A stretch of 64,000 bases of DNA from Trichodelitschia bisporula (taxonomy: Eukaryota; Ascomycota; Dothideomycetes; Phaeotrichales; Phaeotrichaceae): positions 1,462,579 to 1,526,578 of the forward strand of contig ML996688.1 of assembly GCA_010356995.1 (NCBI GenBank). Reading direction: 5' to 3'. The stretch's first letter is position 1, and every line of letters begins with the position of its first letter. This document shows positions 19,932 to 30,963 of this stretch, piece by piece. Under the pieces are notes generated by a model. The model was not told where the DNA came from and ran no database searches. It saw only the letters and a list, made by a program, of their open reading frames with translations. The translations under genes were made by a program, and so were the position numbers.

Positions 19932-22069
19932 CGCAGGTTGGCGCAAACGAACCACTTCGAAATGAATCCGCTCCCGTGCGGATCGCTTTCTCCACACCTT
20001 TTACCCCAGATCTTCAGGCCATACGTCACCCTCCCAGTTCTGGGCCAGGCGACAATCAGATTGCCGCTATACTTCGAGCCCTCTCATACCCCGCATCGTG
20101 TCCAGAGGTTACTAAAGAGGGCGGAATCCTACCGCCCTGACTGCGAGAGTGGAGGGGTGAGGCTCAGGTTAAAGTTTAGGTGGTGCGGGGCAAAATGTGG
20201 GGTAGCCGACACCACTAGCAGAACGAGCCGTACTCTATGGAGCTGCCTGAAAGATTCAACAACCTAAACTTGTGAGTTATTCCCCGAGACTGCTAGAGCA
20301 GGAATAGTGGTTGTCAACGGCGTCTGTCATGCCGTTCATCTCTAGGGCGGTTGGTGAGAGCTAAACAGCGGGGTTCAGGAAGGGCAAATGACATCGGCAA
20401 AGATGACATCGGCTTGATTCCGCGGCGACAGTTACGAGTTTGTTGCGGGGAAGTTAGGGTGCCCCTTGTTGTGCTTGTATCACTTCCAGTTGGTCGGCCT
20501 ATCGGGAATAATAACGCTTGCTGGATGAGGAAACGCTGGAATACGATATGTACCGCATGAGTACGACATCCAGATGGATTGGACATAGCATCTGAGCACA
20601 CTCGTCCCACAGACTCTTCCTTTATGCACATTTAGGGTTGGAGGACTTGCCAACAGCCAGTGATCGGAAATCGCACCTCACGCAGCCCTTCCTAGGCGTG
20701 AATCACGTTGCTGGACCTATTAGCAGCCATTGATATTGCGAGGACGGAACGAGACACTGCAATGATGATGGACTAATCGATTAACTTCCTTCTTATTGAA
20801 ATCTTCTAGGTCGTTCTTCCGGGACCAGGTAGGCACCTGGTCTACGGATGTACAGTACCGAGTTCACACAACTGGCCACCCTGATGAAGAACCTAGAGGA
20901 GCTGGAGAGGAAGGACGCCTTGGAGAACACAAATTAATTGATTCTCTCCCAGAAGACATATCATTTCTATTTGTAAGTCCGATTTGAGTCCAAATGCTTC
21001 AGACAGACTGGCTGGCTTTGCTGGCAATACCTGATAGCGGATCCGTTAGCCATGCGAGTGCTCTTACGCTTAGCCTGCGGCGTGTTTGAGTGGTTGTTCC
21101 TGGGGATCAAACTCCGCGGCCAGGCTGAATTGCCTTAATTCAAATATCGTCCGTCTCGATCCACACCTGCACGGCAAGGAGAGCTACCAGCAGCTTAAGG
21201 CCTGAAGAAGTGCGCCTGCTCGCTGTACGCGTGGAAGGATCGATGTCGCCTGAGCCTGGGAGATAAGATCAGAAAAGAACAACGACAGGTGCTTCTCCGC
21301 GGGAAGATGAGGTCTCCTGCGAAAAGATCATGAGAATGATAAGTGGCGCCTCTGAGAAGATATGAGCCGGCTACAAGAACGAAAGAAGTGCGCCATGATA
21401 ACCTTAATATGTCGGACTCCACATGCCTGCAATTTCGTTGTGTTTGGTCAGGCACCCGGTCGTACGAGGTTCAGATGTCGGAAGAGAGGTGCCACAGCAT
21501 CAAATCCGCCCGTGATATCGTGAATCCCCATGTCGCCATCTACACTACGGATGTACCGCATCCCCAGCCAACCCACCAGCTCCTCAATCCGCCTAGCATC
21601 CACCCCCAAAAGTCAAAAACCTCTCCCACACAACCCCGCCCCAAACCTCAAGAACCAAAGTCTCACCAAGAACCCCCACCACCGCAGCCAAGCTCAAGGG
21701 GCCCCAGCCTCGCCCGCCCCACTCCGCGCACCTCACCCCAAGAATAGCCCCCTATCACACCCCTGCCCTGCCGCCCGCGACTGGGCGGGGTCCCGCGCGC
21801 AGCGCCCGTGGCCGTGCACGGAACGCAGGAGCCGTGAGGCTGAGGGCGAGCGTGCGGCGTGCAGTGCTAGCAGGAGCGGCCGCAAAAAGGCGACTGTGTT
21901 CCGGGTGTCGCGGCTCATACTGTAACTTCATCTACACTAATAACGCTTTTGCTGTGCTATCTGTGCTCTCTGTGCTTCGCGTTGCCGGACCTCGCTTTTG
22001 AACACGATTACGACGGGACTCCCGCTTACGGCCGCACCTCCGACTACCCCCCTCCGCGAACTAGCAGCA
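19932..22069. other. Intergenic region between the dioxygenase and the SDR gene
   Basis: About 2.1 kb between two divergent genes. Apart from the dyad at 20118-20138 I see no gene or repeat I can support. The open frames at 21343-21925 are Pro/Ser/Arg-rich and have no family resemblance. Confidence 0.45.
20118..20138. promoter_or_regulatory. Inverted repeat AGGGCGG-N7-CCGCCCT, candidate Zn2Cys6 factor site
   Basis: AGGGCGG at 20118-20124 and CCGCCCT at 20132-20138 are exact reverse complements separated by seven bases. The inner triplets form CGG-N7-CCG, the everted/inverted CGG arrangement bound by dimeric fungal Zn2Cys6 factors. It lies 187 nt upstream of the longer dioxygenase start. Binding is inferred. 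Confidence 0.45.
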
Positions 22070-23361
22070 ATGTCGAGCTCCCGCACTCCCTCCCGCCCTC
22101 CGTCGTTCACATCCGGTGTTGCGGATCGCTTGTACAGCGAGCGCGACCGCATGCCCGGCGGCGCGGGCGGCGTGGACACAGCGTCGCAGTATACGACGAT
22201 GAGCAGTGTATTCGGCCAGGACACGCAGTTCAAGGGCGTGGCGCTGGTGACGGGGGCAGCAAGTGGTGCGTATTTCCCCAGGCGTTGTGTTGCGATGCAC
22301 AGCAGCGGCAGCGGCAGCGGAGAGCTGGGCTAATGAGTTCGACGGACAGGTATCGGGGCTGCGGTTGCCATGGCCTTTGCCCAGGAGGGCTGTCCCTGTG
22401 TTGCGATTACGGATATCAATGCCGTGAAGCTCGAGGCCATGAGGCTGGAGATTCTGAATAATACGGGGACGGATGTGACGGTGCTTACGGCGGCGGGGGA
22501 TATCTCCGATGAGCGGTTTGTGAATGCGCTGGTGAAGACGATTGTGGAGCAGACGACGCGAATTGACTATCTGGTACGGTCCCGGAGCCCTGCGGCTCGC
22601 TCCGGAGTTCTGGCTTACGGGAACAGGTCAATTGCGCCGGCGTCATGGGCCACAGCGAAATCACCACCAACACACTGGCGTCTCAGTTCGATCGCATCAA
22701 CGATATCAATTACCGCGGCTCGTGGCTAGTAACCCGCGCGGTGCTGCGCGTCATGATCCAACAAGCGCCACTGAGCGAAACAACCGCGAATAATGCACAC
22801 AAGCCGCCACAGCGGGGATCGATCGTTAATATAGCGGCGCAGTTTGGCCTCGTCGGGCGGCCGCGGTCGAGTATGTCTCCTTCCTCCCCACACCTAAGGG
22901 CTTCCCGAAAAGCCATGACCCCCACACTCGCGGCTTTTGCGGAGTGATCTGCAAAGGCTACCGGCAGGGAAGTGACATGACTTTTTCAGGTAGCCCTTGA
23001 TCTATTCCCCAGTTTCCGTCCTTCCTCCAGCTTCCCGAACCCGTAAGGCTAACGTCCACCAGCCGCATACTCCGCCTCAAACGCTGCTATTATCGCCATG
23101 ACCAAGGGCGACGCAATCGACTACTCGCCCTGGGGCATCCGCATCAACTGCGTGTGTCCGGGCTTCATCGACACGCCCATGGTGCGGGGCAACCCGGCGG
23201 CCAACTCAGCGCTGAAGCCTACGATCGAGAGTAAAGTTCCGATGCGCCGCATCGGCCTGCCGGAGGAAGTGGCCTGGTGCGTTCTGTTCCTTTGCTCGAA
23301 CAAAGCGAGCTTTGTGCAAGGGGCGAGTTTGCCTGTCGATGGGGGGTTTACCGCGATGTAG
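22070..23361 (+). CDS. Short-chain dehydrogenase/reductase with replaced catalytic Ser and Lys
   Basis: Four exons: 22070..22265, 22350..22573, 22627..22870 and 23063..23361, giving 320 residues. The ATG at 22070 is the first in frame; the frame upstream opens only with a TTG. The classical SDR fold is clear: cofactor motif TGAASGIG at 61-68 (rebuilt across intron 1), NCAG at 142-145, and the late INCVCPGFIDTPM and VDGGF segments. The usual catalytic Ser (in N-I-S/A-S) is Ala211, within SIVNIAAQFG. The YxxxK motif reads Tyr224-Ser-Ala-Ser-Asn228, so the Lys is Asn. Tyr is kept. The cofactor site looks intact, so the protein may bind NAD(P) without normal turnover. A leader of about 50 residues precedes the fold. 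Introns are 84, 53 and 192 nt. Confidence 0.88.
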
Positions 23362-24436
23362 AGGGAGAAGGGGGGAGTGTTGCTTTCGTCGGATACCTGG
23401 AGTGTGGAGTATAAGCTTTGCATGTGTTTGAGCGCCTGTTTGGGATTGGATATGTCTTTTTCTTTTTGGCGGGAATGAGGGAATCATGTGTTAGCTTGCA
23501 TGTATATAGCGATCATGGTAGTTCTGGGTATGTAGGTAACGTCTCTTGTCTCCACTGTCGCGACTCCAACTGCGTAAGCATACCAGCCCATATCAGTCGC
23601 ATAATCAACTGGTAAAGCTGCTGTGCACCAAGTACGAGGCCTAAACCCGCCAGACAACGATTGAGTCCTTTCAGAGTTTGCGGTCTAACGGCGCAGGCCG
23701 CTTTTAGCTCGGCCCGCGTTGATTGGACTAGCCTGCAGGCCTGCTGCTGTCACATCGTCATTGGTGATGTAACCGGCGTGCTAAAGATTAGCTTGTCGGC
23801 GGCATATGTCATCGCTTGGAGCTTCGGCTTGTCCACACAAATATTGCTTCAGCGTCGTTGCAGTGCACCATCTAGCCATTGACAAGGCCACTTCTTATCA
23901 GGCCCAATTATAGTCACGGACAGACGTCTTCCACAAGTAGATGAAGAATTGGAGAGCTCACTGCAATTGCAGTCAAAATATATCAACACGAACGGAGCTG
24001 CATGAGAGCTACCAAAAAGCACGTACATAGCAAGTCACAGTCTGAAATAAAAAGGGACAGAAAACAAAGTTAAGGAAAAGCATCCGAATTCGCCAACCAC
24101 AGACCACGGACTAAAGCCAACAGTCAAGGAAATAGAACAACAGACGTTAACCTATCACATCTATAAACTCCAGCGATCAGACGGAAGAGAAGGAAATCCA
24201 GACATATTGCGATTACCATTCTCCCAGTACCTATCGCTGAACACCATCATCCGCCCAAACCCTCACCCGAAGATCCTGCCATACAACTCATGGCGCCCAT
24301 TCCCGTCATCACTGGCCCAATTCCCGTTCGTAACAAACTCGCGTTTCAAGCATGGCCCACGTCATCCCCATACCCTGAAGTTGTCATGTAGAGTAGAGCA
24401 CATTCGTCACGTTGCGTTGGACCGTCCAGCACACAT
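23362..24436. other. Intergenic stretch between convergent SDR and yop1 genes
   Basis: About 1.07 kb carrying the 3' ends of both neighbours. No supportable coding frame, RNA gene or repeat is seen. Confidence 0.45.
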
Positions 24437-25247
24437 TTACTGCGTCTTATCGGCAGTAGCACGGAGCTTCTCCGAGGTCGCGCCGCCACGGATGAAGTAG
24501 CGCGCGAAGACGGGCTGAATGAACGAGTTGTAGACGACCTGGGCACCGCTTTTGAGGGGTCAGCATGTGGAACTTGGTGACTGAGCTGTGACGTACCTGG
24601 TCTGGGGAAGAGCCATCCAGAGGACGAGGACGAACTTGAAGGTGTAGTAGAAGGGGAACCAGTACACGGCATTGACGGCGCTCTCGAAGAAGCTGTACTA
24701 CGTTAGTGGACGACTCGAAGCTTGCCATTCAACTTACGTCAGGAAAGAGTAGACTACCCAGTACTGTTGAGTTAATGTTAGCATCGGGTATACCTCTCGT
24801 TTGCGCTTAGGCGGCAGGTTCGAGTCCACTTACGGTGAGCCACTGTGAGAAGTTAGTCAACGCACTCTGCATCATCGAAAAGTTGATAAGCTTACCTGGG
24901 TATCATCGTCCCGCCGGGTAGTGAAAAGAGCATTCAGAGAAAAGTAGGCAGGGATGGCAAAACCGACGGTGTTGACGAGAAAGTTGGCAGCAATGTTGAA
25001 GAAGACAAGGAAGAAGTAGGTGGCCGCAAGACCGAGGACGGCGTACACCTTGGGCACGTTGGTCTGCTTCTCGAAGTTCAGGAGAACCTGGTGCTTCGAC
25101 AGCTACAGACAAAGGTCAGCAAATGGCAATAAATGCATGGAAGCAGCGATGGACGAGGCAAGACATGATGCCACGGTGCACTTATGGGAAACGTACCTCC
25201 TTGTCGAGCTGCGAGATGGAGTGCTGGGCACGATCCTGAATAGACAT
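24437..25247 (-). CDS. yop1: Yop1/DP1-REEP ER membrane-shaping protein
   Basis: Six exons: 25247..25197, 25102..24896, 24842..24834, 24763..24738, 24692..24597 and 24548..24437, giving 166 residues, the normal length for Yop1. The N-terminus MSIQDRAQHSISQLDKE is followed by LSKHQVLLNFEKQTNVPK, the hydrophobic hairpins (YAVLGLAATYFFLVFF; LVNTVGFAIPAYFSLNAL), the TB2/DP1/HVA22 signature WLTYWVVYSFLTFFESA and WFPFYYTFKFVLVLWMALP. Yop1 bends tubular ER and works with reticulons and Sey1. Exon 3 is only 9 nt (Trp-Leu-Thr) and exon 4 only 26 nt, yet both are needed to rebuild the signature. Introns are 94, 53, 70, 45 and 48 nt. The phases agree throughout. Confidence 0.93.
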
Positions 25248-26659
25248 TGCGAAGATTTGCAAGCGCGTTGAAGCTACGATATGTGAGAATGAGTAAAGGT
25301 ACGATGAGGTGATGGAGGGAGATAGAGGAAGGTTTTTCGACGGCTTCGGACGGAGGAAGTTTAGTGATGGGGTGGAGGAAGAGCAGGTGTGGGTCTTGGA
25401 AAGGGCAGGAAAGGTAGACTGGGGGGGGGTGGGCACCGAGAGGCTTGGCTTGCGCAAAGGGCGAACGGGCGAGATGACGCTGCCTCGAGACTGGTTGTCT
25501 AGGTTCACTGCCTGCAGAAATGACTTGTGAGAGGATAGAGAGGGCAAGAGGCCACATGCACGTATCATGGATGATGCACCGCTAGTTCGCAGTCACTCCT
25601 GATTGTTGAGCGAGTGTGTGTGCACATGTGAATAAACTACATAATGATTGCCATCTACCGTAGGCTACACTGTCCACAGACAAACACACGCGCCCCAGCT
25701 TGCAGCCCTTGCAAAGGTGTGTTTCTTACCTAGTCATCTTCTCACTCTCTTTCCTTCAAACAACCCCTCACACTCCTTTCATCATGTGCCTCACAGTGCG
25801 TCACACGGGTCTCTGCATATCCGTGTGTGGCAGAAGCCATCACAGTGTACGGAGGTACTCGAGATAGCAGAGGATGGGAGAGAAGAAAGAGAGTACGAGA
25901 TGGAGCATATGTCAGTCGGCATGGCTTGGGACAATAAGCCGTGACCATGCCAACGACAGTATTCTTTACCCTTAATACAGATGTATCAACGGACAACAAG
26001 CAGCAACAGGCGAAAGATATCAAAGAGAGACAACAAGGAGATACGTCGAAGGCAAAGGCAGCATTACTATCAAGCAAATAACGTGACTCAACTCTCGATC
26101 CGGGAGCAGAAGAAGAGGGGAATCTCGGGGCTGCGGTCGGGCCGAGGCGGGCTTGGCGGTTACTCTCGCTCTGTTTGCGAGCGTCCGCTTGCTCCAAGCT
26201 CCGGGTTGCTGTCGAAACTCCAAAACAAGACGGTAAACAGACCCTTCTCTCCACTTTCTCTGTCCTCCCCAAACAACAACCCGACCACGCTGCGCCCACC
26301 ACACCACCATCTGAGCCTAGCTATCTCATCCTGACATCTTTTGTTAAGCGCATGGCATTTTTCATCATTTACTGTCTCCTCCAATCCTCCAATCCGTAAC
26401 GGGCCGCTAAACAAGCCTTACCGCTGACTTTGACCCATTGTTTCCACTTCTCCCAAACCGCAAACACCGCCCAACCGGCCTAGGGCCTCGACACGGTTGC
26501 AGTGCTTTATTGAGCTTGCTCTGTGCCTTTGACTCCTTCACCTCTATTCTTTAGCTCCTCCCTCCATACTCCATTCCTCTGTTCTATCCCACATCTGGAG
26601 GCGCGCAACATCCTCGTCCCACGACTTCGCATTCCTCAGCCCTCCTCGTCTTCGACAGG
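25248..26659. other. Divergent intergenic region of yop1 and the RFX gene
   Basis: About 1.4 kb between start codons that point apart, so both promoters and leaders lie here. Pyrimidine-rich stretches precede the RFX start (26520-26650), as is common in fungal promoters and leaders. No supportable gene. Confidence 0.45.
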
Positions 26660-29282
26660 ATGTCAGCGCATAACCGCCGCTCCCGCTCAGAGACTACCGC
26701 GAGCCAGCGGCCTCTTTCGCGCGAGTCAACTGCAAGTGTCCCTTCACGCTCGGCGCAAACACAGCTTCCCGTCGAACAAGTTCACCACAACCACCAATAC
26801 AGCACCGATTTCCTCCCACCCCAACAACATAACACGCACTCATTTGACGCCACTGCCGTTCTTCTTCAGTCGGCTTTGCAAAACGTGCAGCAGGGCGCTC
26901 AACCGAACGTGCCACAACACGCTATGGAGGCATTTCATGGCTTGCCCCAGAACGCTGATGCTCAATCACAAGTTCAAGCGCACCAACAGCAGCAACATTC
27001 TTCGCAGCCCGCATATTATGCGGCTCCGAACATGCAGTTTGCACAATCACAGGGCATGGATTACCAAATGAGCAATACCTCCTCACAACCGGGCCACATT
27101 GCACCCGCCGGCAGTCTTGATGCGACCGATAGAAGCAAGCGTGTATCAAACTCAACGGCTACAAACGATAAAGAACTTCGAGATCTCCTTCGCCAAAACG
27201 ATCACCGGTCATTAAAAGATGTCGCATCCGAGGTCATGGCAACGAACACCACGGCCAAGGCCGAGAAGAGCAAACAGCTCTTCGCTATGCTTTGGTAAGT
27301 TGTGACATCCTGAGTGCCGTCGTTTGTACTTATTTCATTTAGGCTCAGAGCTTTGTGTCGAACTGCAAAGACCTCCGTACCTCGCAGTCGCGTGTACTCT
27401 ACGTATGCCGAGCATTGCGGTGACGAGCGCGTACAACCGTTGAATCCGGCTTCGTTTGGAAAGCTCGTCCGTGTCATCTTTCCTGGAATCCAGACCCGCC
27501 GGTTGGGCGTCCGCGGCGAGTCCAAGTATCACTACGTCGACCTAGCTTTACTTAGGGACCCGCAAGAAGGCGAAGGCCGCCGCCGGAGAGACACGGTCTC
27601 CAGTATCAATCACGCCCACAAGCCTTCAATCGACTTCAACTCCATCCCCCCTTTGAACGCAGACACTTCGGTTATTCCCACGGAGGAACAGTCTTTCCCG
27701 TCGCCCACGTTTGCGCCAAGTGCATCTGCGTCCGCGTCCCTGGACGGATGCGTTTTTGCCGATCCCATGGCAGTCGGATTTCATCCAGCTGGCATACAAA
27801 CTTCAGTCACCTACCCCCAGCCACTGTTATTCCAACCGGCTGAACCGCCTTCTCAGGATAACGACGTGATTCAGCTTCCAGATATCCATAGCTATGCGCC
27901 TCCAAAGACGGATGCGGACGCCGCCGATGCCCTGTCAGCTCTCTATCGCACGCATTGCACGTCCTTGGTTGACTGTGTGCGCTTCTGCAAAGAGAAGCAG
28001 TTCTTCCGCCTCTTTACCTCCTTTCAAGGGACCTTGACAGTTCCGGTCCAGAAACTTCTGGTTCATCCGGATATTGCCCCCTGGATACGAGAGTGCGACT
28101 GGCTCATGTACCAGAAGATGATTCACTATGTTTCGCAACTTACCCTTCAGGTCATTCCACCAGTGGCAATGCGATTTTTGGATACGATCTCAGACAATCT
28201 ACATGGCCACATAACAAAGACCTTTCATGGACTCCCGCGCCACGTCCTGGAGTCCAAACTTGAGCCCGCTACCCTCTTCTCCTCACTCATCAAACGTATG
28301 CTCAAGGTCAACCAAACCGCCCATGCTGCGGCTCGCGTCCTGATCCAGGATGAGTGCCGAGACCAGATGTGGCGTGACTGGGTTACCAAGGTCAATCCGA
28401 AACGGATCATGGAGTGCATCGTCCCTAATTGCGGTTACGAGGAGGTGTATCGTATACTGACACACGACGTGCGCTCCATCCTCCAGCCGCTTTCGCCAGA
28501 GCTTTGGGGAATTGAACAAGGCACCCATTATGAAGCTGCCGCTAGCGTCCCTGCTAGTGGAGCCACTGCCGACACCGTTGTTGAGCGCATCGGGGCCTTC
28601 CTGGACTCCCTGGCTTCGCGTTTCTCGCACACTAACGCCCGGACGCTTATCAACACTATCACCGCCCTGGGGACAGCGGCCTTGCGCGACATCACCGTTG
28701 AGGGTGGTCACAGCTATAACGCATGGTGGATTACCAAAGTATTTGTTGACGAGTTGAGCATCTGGCTCGCGTCACTAGGTGGCTTCCTGGAACACCGGCC
28801 CGGACAGGCGGTGCCGCAGTCCCTGACTCCTATCTCGAATACTGGGACGCAATTCCCCAACGGCGAAGAGGCCGGCAGCGGCGAAGGGAGCCGCCAGCAG
28901 AGCCGCTATAGCAGCATTGACTACCAGCCCGTGCTGGCGCCGAACACAGGACCTTCGCAGCCTGAAGGTGAGACAATCAACTTCTCGTATAGCGGGGGTC
29001 CATGAACTGAAGTGTTTAGCGGTTTCCAATAGCCAACAGCCGTCGTTCCATGAAGCTCAGCCCGGTTCACAGCCGCATTTCAGCCAGCTAGGCATGGATG
29101 CAAGCTTCCATTCTGCATCGCGTCCGGATTCCAGCCACGATTTACACGACGATAGCGGTATCGGTCTCGGACTGCTCGACCAAAGCTTTTCTGATGTCAA
29201 ACCGCAGCACGTGGACCAGATATCGCAGTTCGCAAACCAGTTCCCGCCCCACGGAACGGCACTTCTCCCGCGATCCTTATGA
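26660..29282 (+). CDS. rfx1: RFX-family winged-helix transcription factor
   Basis: Three exons: 26660..27294, 27343..28986 and 29033..29282, giving 842 residues. A Gln/His-rich N-terminus precedes the RFX DNA-binding domain at about residues 205-285 (LFAMLWLRALCRTAK, RVYSTYAEHCGDERVQPL, FGKLVRVIFPGIQTRRLG, GESKYHYV), which is split by intron 1 inside the first Trp codon. The large conserved RFX C-terminal region follows, including LVDCVRFCKEKQFFRLFTSF. Intron 2 (46 nt, GTATAG...CCAATAG) joins GETINFS to QQPSFHEAQPG. Without this splice the frame stops 19 codon positions earlier and loses an 83-residue acidic tail. Fungal RFX proteins (yeast Crt1/Rfx1, Aspergillus and Penicillium RfxA) control DNA-damage and cell-division genes. 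The last intron is the least certain part. Confidence 0.9.
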
Positions 29283-30145
29283 GGCAACAGTGAGGATGAT
29301 GGGACTGTGAGAAAATGTAACGCGAAACGACTTGTACGAGTGATGATTGGGGCATAGGGGGCACTGGGACACGGAGGGAAGATACCATAGAAGGTTCCAG
29401 GCGGTGCATGTCTATATTGTAATCACGTAGGAGTGGGTGGAGTTGGGAGCACGGTTTGTTTTTGCCATTGGCTGGCAAGCGGCGTTGCTTGCTGTGGGCT
29501 CGGACGTTGTACGGGTCATGGTTTGGTGAATTGGGTATGGGCAGGTCTTCGGGCTGGCGAGCGTATTTGCGGTTGAGTCGGTATCCCGCGCTTGGTCAGA
29601 TCTTTTTGCCACATGTAATGGCTGAAAAATCTCAGTCTTTCAGCTTGGCTACAGATGATGCTCAACAAAATATTGGCGTGAAGTTCAACGAAGTTTTTGA
29701 GGCAGGCTTCCCTCGATACAGTACGACATCGTCCAAATCTTGAAATATCTTTTTCGACATGAGGCCATGTGCCTGCCGACAGGACTCCGAGCCGGTATCA
29801 CGGCTCGTTTATGATATGCCTCACCTTACTGGAGCTTGATATAGCGGGCGACTTGCTTTATGGTTAAATTTTGAGCCGCATTCAACCGGATGTGCAACGT
29901 CAGCTGCGGTGGAAGCCGGCCGGGCAAGTTGTCAGGACCTTCGCTTCGGCCCGTCGCGAGCTATTTTCAGCCACCCAGTCATCCCGACACCGACAAATCC
30001 ACGCGGTGTCCATTCGTAGCACCGCTTTGTCACTTTCATTCACTCCGCCACCACGACGCGCGTCGCTGCCTTTATATTCCGTCTCGACTTGCGCGCTGCC
30101 CTCCCTTTGATCTGTAAGTCCCTATCCACAGCGAAATATCTAGCA
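29283..30145. other. Intergenic stretch between rfx1 and the peptidyl-tRNA hydrolase gene
   Basis: 863 nt between two genes on the same strand, holding the rfx1 3' end and the pth promoter. No supportable gene or repeat is seen. Confidence 0.45.
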
Positions 30146-30963
30146 ATGGCTCCTCACAATCGCAAAAGGACGCGCCGCACCCCCGACGCTGACGACGAAG
30201 CCTTCGACACCCCCGACGCACCTGCCTTCGCGCCCGAGCCCGCCATGCCCCGCCCGCCCTCCGTCCCGCTTCTTATAGCTGCAATTGGCAACCCCTCCAC
30301 CGCATACAAGAACACGCTGCACAGTGCCGGGCACACGGTGCTGCGCAATGTGCGGACGCACCTCGCGGCGCCGCCCTTCCGGGCCCATTTAGGCGGGGAG
30401 ATCAGCGCGCCCGGGCCGGAGCGCCGTCTTACGCTGCTGGGTGTGCGTGAGGTCCCGCTCGATGCTGCTAGTGATGATGGGTGGGCTTTTTGGATATCGG
30501 GAACGTTTATGAATGTGAGCGGGCCGGCGGTTAAGCGGGTTTGGGACCGGTGGAGGAGGGAGGGTGGACAGCACGGGGTGAGGAGCAAGTATGGCTGTTT
30601 GGTGGTGGTGCATGATGAGCTTGAGAAGCCGGTGGGGGAGGTTACGGTGAGGGAGGGGGGGAGTAGTGCGAAGTGGGTGTTCTGGGTCTGAGCTTCTTGG
30701 AGATGAGAAGTGAAGGCATTTGAGAAGCGAGTGTTGACGGTTCTAGGGGCCACAACGGCATCAAATCTATACAAGCAGCTCTGGGCTCCAATACGCCCTG
30801 GGTACGCATTGGTGTGGGCATCGGTCGTCCCGCCAGTCGCGAGGCGGATGTAGTCTCCAAGCATGTGCTGCGCAAGATGACCCCCGCAGAGGAGCGGCGC
30901 ATCGAAGCGGCTACGCCAGAGGTCTTGCAACTGTTACGGGATATTGCTGATGGCGTGCGATGA
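30146..30963 (+). CDS. pth1: Peptidyl-tRNA hydrolase (Pth1 family)
   Basis: Two exons: 30146..30672 and 30747..30963, giving 247 residues. The 74-nt intron (GTGGGT...TTCTAG) splits a Lys codon inside the active-site region. The enzyme frees tRNA from prematurely released peptidyl-tRNA, in mitochondria for the yeast Pth1. The fold is marked by AAIGNPSTAYKNTLHSAGH, with the catalytic His in TLHSAGH (TRHNVG in bacteria), VVVHDELEKPVGEV with the conserved Asp, and GGSSAKGHNGIKSI with the second conserved His, restored only by splicing. A 40-residue Arg/Pro/Asp-rich leader comes before the fold; its first residues are basic. The ATG at 30146 was chosen because the frame upstream opens only with a TTG. 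Confidence 0.92.

Noticed and set aside
24818-24828. GGTTCGAGTCC, an exact match to a tRNA B box
   Set aside because: It lies inside a yop1 intron, no A box sits at the right distance, and the flanks cannot form acceptor and anticodon stems.
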